From positions 1 through 6,404 of the forward strand of contig DATAYF010000328.1 of assembly GCA_036272735.1 (NCBI GenBank): 6,404 bases of DNA. Reading direction: 5' to 3'. Below the pieces are notes generated by a model, which was given only the letters and a program-made list of their open reading frames with translations, was not told where the DNA came from and made no database searches. Positions 5,567 through 6,404 of the stretch are shown here, in pieces. Position 1 is the stretch's first letter; each line of letters starts with the position of its first letter. The translations under genes were made by a program, and so were the position numbers. This DNA comes from DATAYF01 sp036272735. GTDB lineage: Bacteria > Chloroflexota > Ktedonobacteria > Ktedonobacterales > Ktedonobacteraceae.

Positions 5567-5767
5567 TTATACCAACGCTTCCTCAATATCACCAACAAGC
5601 TTCTGGATTTCGCGCAGGCGCTGCTCAGCCAATTCAACGTTTTCTAAGGCTTGAGCTAAAATACGAGCCTCCAAAGATGGATACGACTCAGCAATTTCTG
5701 GGTCAATAGAGCCACCAATCAGCTCCAAAGCGCGTGAGAGCTTGGTTTCCACGGTTGCGCTAGACAT
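5567..5767 (-). CDS. Small helical protein of unknown function (66 residues)
   Basis: I do not recognise this protein. It begins MSSATVETKL and ends in a glutamate-rich helix. Residues about 33-62 (EARILAQALENVELAEQRLR and onward) have regularly spaced Leu/Ile/Val among charged residues, consistent with a long amphipathic helix or short coiled coil. It is acidic, with no signal peptide, membrane segment or cysteine. GAGGT lies 8 bases before the ATG on the minus strand, one of the better ribosome binding sites in the window, which is the main reason to believe the gene. It is convergent with dus and has no partner gene. No clear promoter was found, though TTGAAA occurs on the minus strand about 30-40 bases before the ATG without a good -10. 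It could be a structural or regulatory partner of another protein; no function is claimed. Confidence 0.65.
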   Translation of the reverse strand: MSSATVETKLSRALELIGGSIDPEIAESYPSLEARILAQALENVELAEQRLREIQKLVGDIEEALV

Positions 5768-5968
5768 AACCAGTTACCTCTTCAAATCACAGAATCGGGA
5801 ATAGTTTCAACAAAGCAATTCAGGGCTACGAGACACTACTTAAAAAAGATGCGCTCATCGTACACACGCTTCTATAGCTCAATACGATCACCAACGAGAT
5901 TTAGTTACATCCATATGGAGCACAGAGCCCTCGTCCACTTGTATCTACGTCTATCTTACACCAGACGC

Positions 5969-5990
5969 AAAAAAATCCCAAGTTGGGGAT
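5969..5990 (-). terminator. Possible leftward intrinsic terminator with a competing hairpin
   Basis: Seven A's at 5969-5975 become a T-run after the hairpin ATCCC (5975-5979) / GGGAT (5986-5990) on the minus strand. The stem is only 5 bp. GTTGG (5982-5986) can instead pair with CCAAC (5992-5996), which would break the terminator stem, an attenuator-like geometry. No gene lies upstream on this strand within the window, so if real it ends a small RNA or a transcript entering from beyond 6404. Confidence 0.35.
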
Positions 5991-6059
5991 ACCAACATTC
6001 CTATCACTTCCTTCAGAGCATGGGTACCACGAAATAAGCGAGGGAATATCCAATCTTAC

Positions 6060-6093
6060 GGGCCACGGCTGTACAAAACTAACAATGTGGCCC
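6060..6093. repeat. 7-bp inverted repeat
   Basis: GGGCCAC (6060-6066) and GTGGCCC (6087-6093) are perfect reverse complements around a 20-base loop, with one possible G-U pair inside. It lies about 70 bases upstream, in minus-strand sense, of the possible terminator at 5969-5990, so it may be part of a folded RNA. Confidence 0.45.
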
Positions 6094-6206
6094 TTCTATG
6101 TATTTTGCGCGCATTGAGCCTTCCCGTCAAATCGGTACCCCAATTGGATCAGTGAGCACAGGAGAAAGGTCCCAAGTACTCTGCTAAGAGCATAAAGCCA
6201 GTTGTA

Positions 6207-6270
6207 ACACTGCAAATCAGGTGTATACAGTATATTTCCTTGGGGTGCGCACCTGATTTTCAACCAGTGT
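6207..6270. repeat. Long imperfect hairpin with an alternative inner palindrome
   Basis: AAATCAGGTG (6214-6223) pairs perfectly with CACCTGATTT (6250-6259). After a 1 x 5 internal loop, ACACTG (6207-6212) pairs with CAGTGT (6265-6270), giving 16 base pairs over 64 bases with a 26-base apical region. The right arm overlaps the perfect palindrome GGTGCGCACC (6244-6253), so CACC can pair with either of two GGTG copies. On the plus strand TTTT (6257-6260) follows the inner stem, a weak terminator-like touch. It could be RNA structure or a binding site. Confidence 0.55.
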
Positions 6271-6404
6271 CAAAAAGACATCTTCACATACATTACTACT
6301 CAAACCCTACGAGCGTAGTAGGTACAGTGCTCCAGGCAAGCAACTTACCTATAAGATTAAAATAACGCGATGTGCACGTTTCACAAAACAGGGTCCAGGG
6401 ACGG

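Larger units (their letters stand above)
5768..6404. other. Gene-poor region with several inverted repeats
   Basis: About 640 bases with no ORF that has a believable ribosome binding site or recognisable protein. The one plus-strand reading frame here (5849-6037) has a Tyr/Ser/Arg-rich composition typical of chance frames. The region does hold several inverted repeats and a possible leftward terminator, listed separately. No tRNA, rRNA, CRISPR or familiar riboswitch motif was found. It could contain a small RNA, the control region of a gene beyond the right edge, or the remnant of a mobile element. Confidence 0.5.

Noticed and set aside
5430..5654. Plus-strand reading frames opposite the 66-residue gene
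   Set aside because: Non-ATG or unsupported starts and low-complexity translation; the minus-strand gene has a much better ribosome binding site and protein character.
5842..5859. Small hairpin GATG/CATC followed by six T's on the minus strand
   Set aside because: Only a 4-bp stem; too weak to call a terminator, although it lies upstream of the 66-residue gene.
5849..6037. 62-codon plus-strand reading frame
   Set aside because: No ribosome binding site, composition rich in Tyr, Ser and Arg typical of a chance frame, and it overlaps a likely minus-strand terminator.
6268..6273. Exact TTGACA on the minus strand
   Set aside because: The bases 16-18 downstream are GC-rich with no -10 resemblance, so it is not called a promoter.
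1..6404. CRISPR array, rRNA, tandem direct repeats or a multi-gene defence system
   Set aside because: No regularly spaced repeats, no rRNA motifs and no cluster of functionally linked genes seen; the tnpB fragment is the only nuclease-related gene.

Overview
The window looks like a stretch of bacterial chromosome. It has five clear full-length protein genes, one convincing small gene and the 5' end of a transposon nuclease gene at the left edge. Moderate base composition, a secreted two-repeat CHRD-like protein, a tnpB element and the general style of the genes would suit a spore-forming, mycelial Chloroflexota lineage such as Ktedonobacteria. That assignment is inference from gene flavour only, since no rRNA or marker gene is present.

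Layout from left to right: (1) 1-105, minus strand, N-terminus of a TnpB/OrfB protein of the IS200/IS605 type, with a near-consensus promoter so close to the ATG that the transcript should be leaderless. (2) 106-271, intergenic, with an interrupted hairpin at 161-208. (3) 272-925, plus strand, a DedA-family membrane protein. (4) 936-1005, a perfect 34-bp inverted repeat with a 2-nt centre that fills the gap to the next gene and includes its stop codon. (5) 998-2191, minus strand, glutaryl-CoA dehydrogenase. (6) 2369-3016, plus strand, a membrane-anchored glucosaminidase-like cell-wall hydrolase. (7) 3019-3064, an intrinsic terminator for the leftward gene that follows. (8) 3128-3967, minus strand, a secreted CHRD-like protein made of two tandem repeats. 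(9) 4126-5334, plus strand, a tRNA-dihydrouridine synthase with an unusual internal insertion and an acidic tail, preceded by a good sigma-70-like promoter. (10) 5567-5767, minus strand, a 66-residue helical protein of unknown function with a strong ribosome binding site. (11) 5768-6404, no convincing protein gene, but several inverted repeats and a possible leftward terminator.

Every adjacent pair of confident genes is convergent or divergent, so each gene appears to be its own transcription unit. I see no operon and no multi-gene pathway. The genes belong to unrelated processes: envelope lipid recycling, glutaryl-CoA/lysine-type catabolism, wall turnover, a secreted protein and tRNA modification. 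I do not see a new multi-gene defence or biosynthetic system. The points most worth following are the 34-bp perfect hairpin built into a gene end, the leaderless tnpB promoter, the inserted segment in the Dus enzyme, and the structured gene-free right end that could hold a small RNA.
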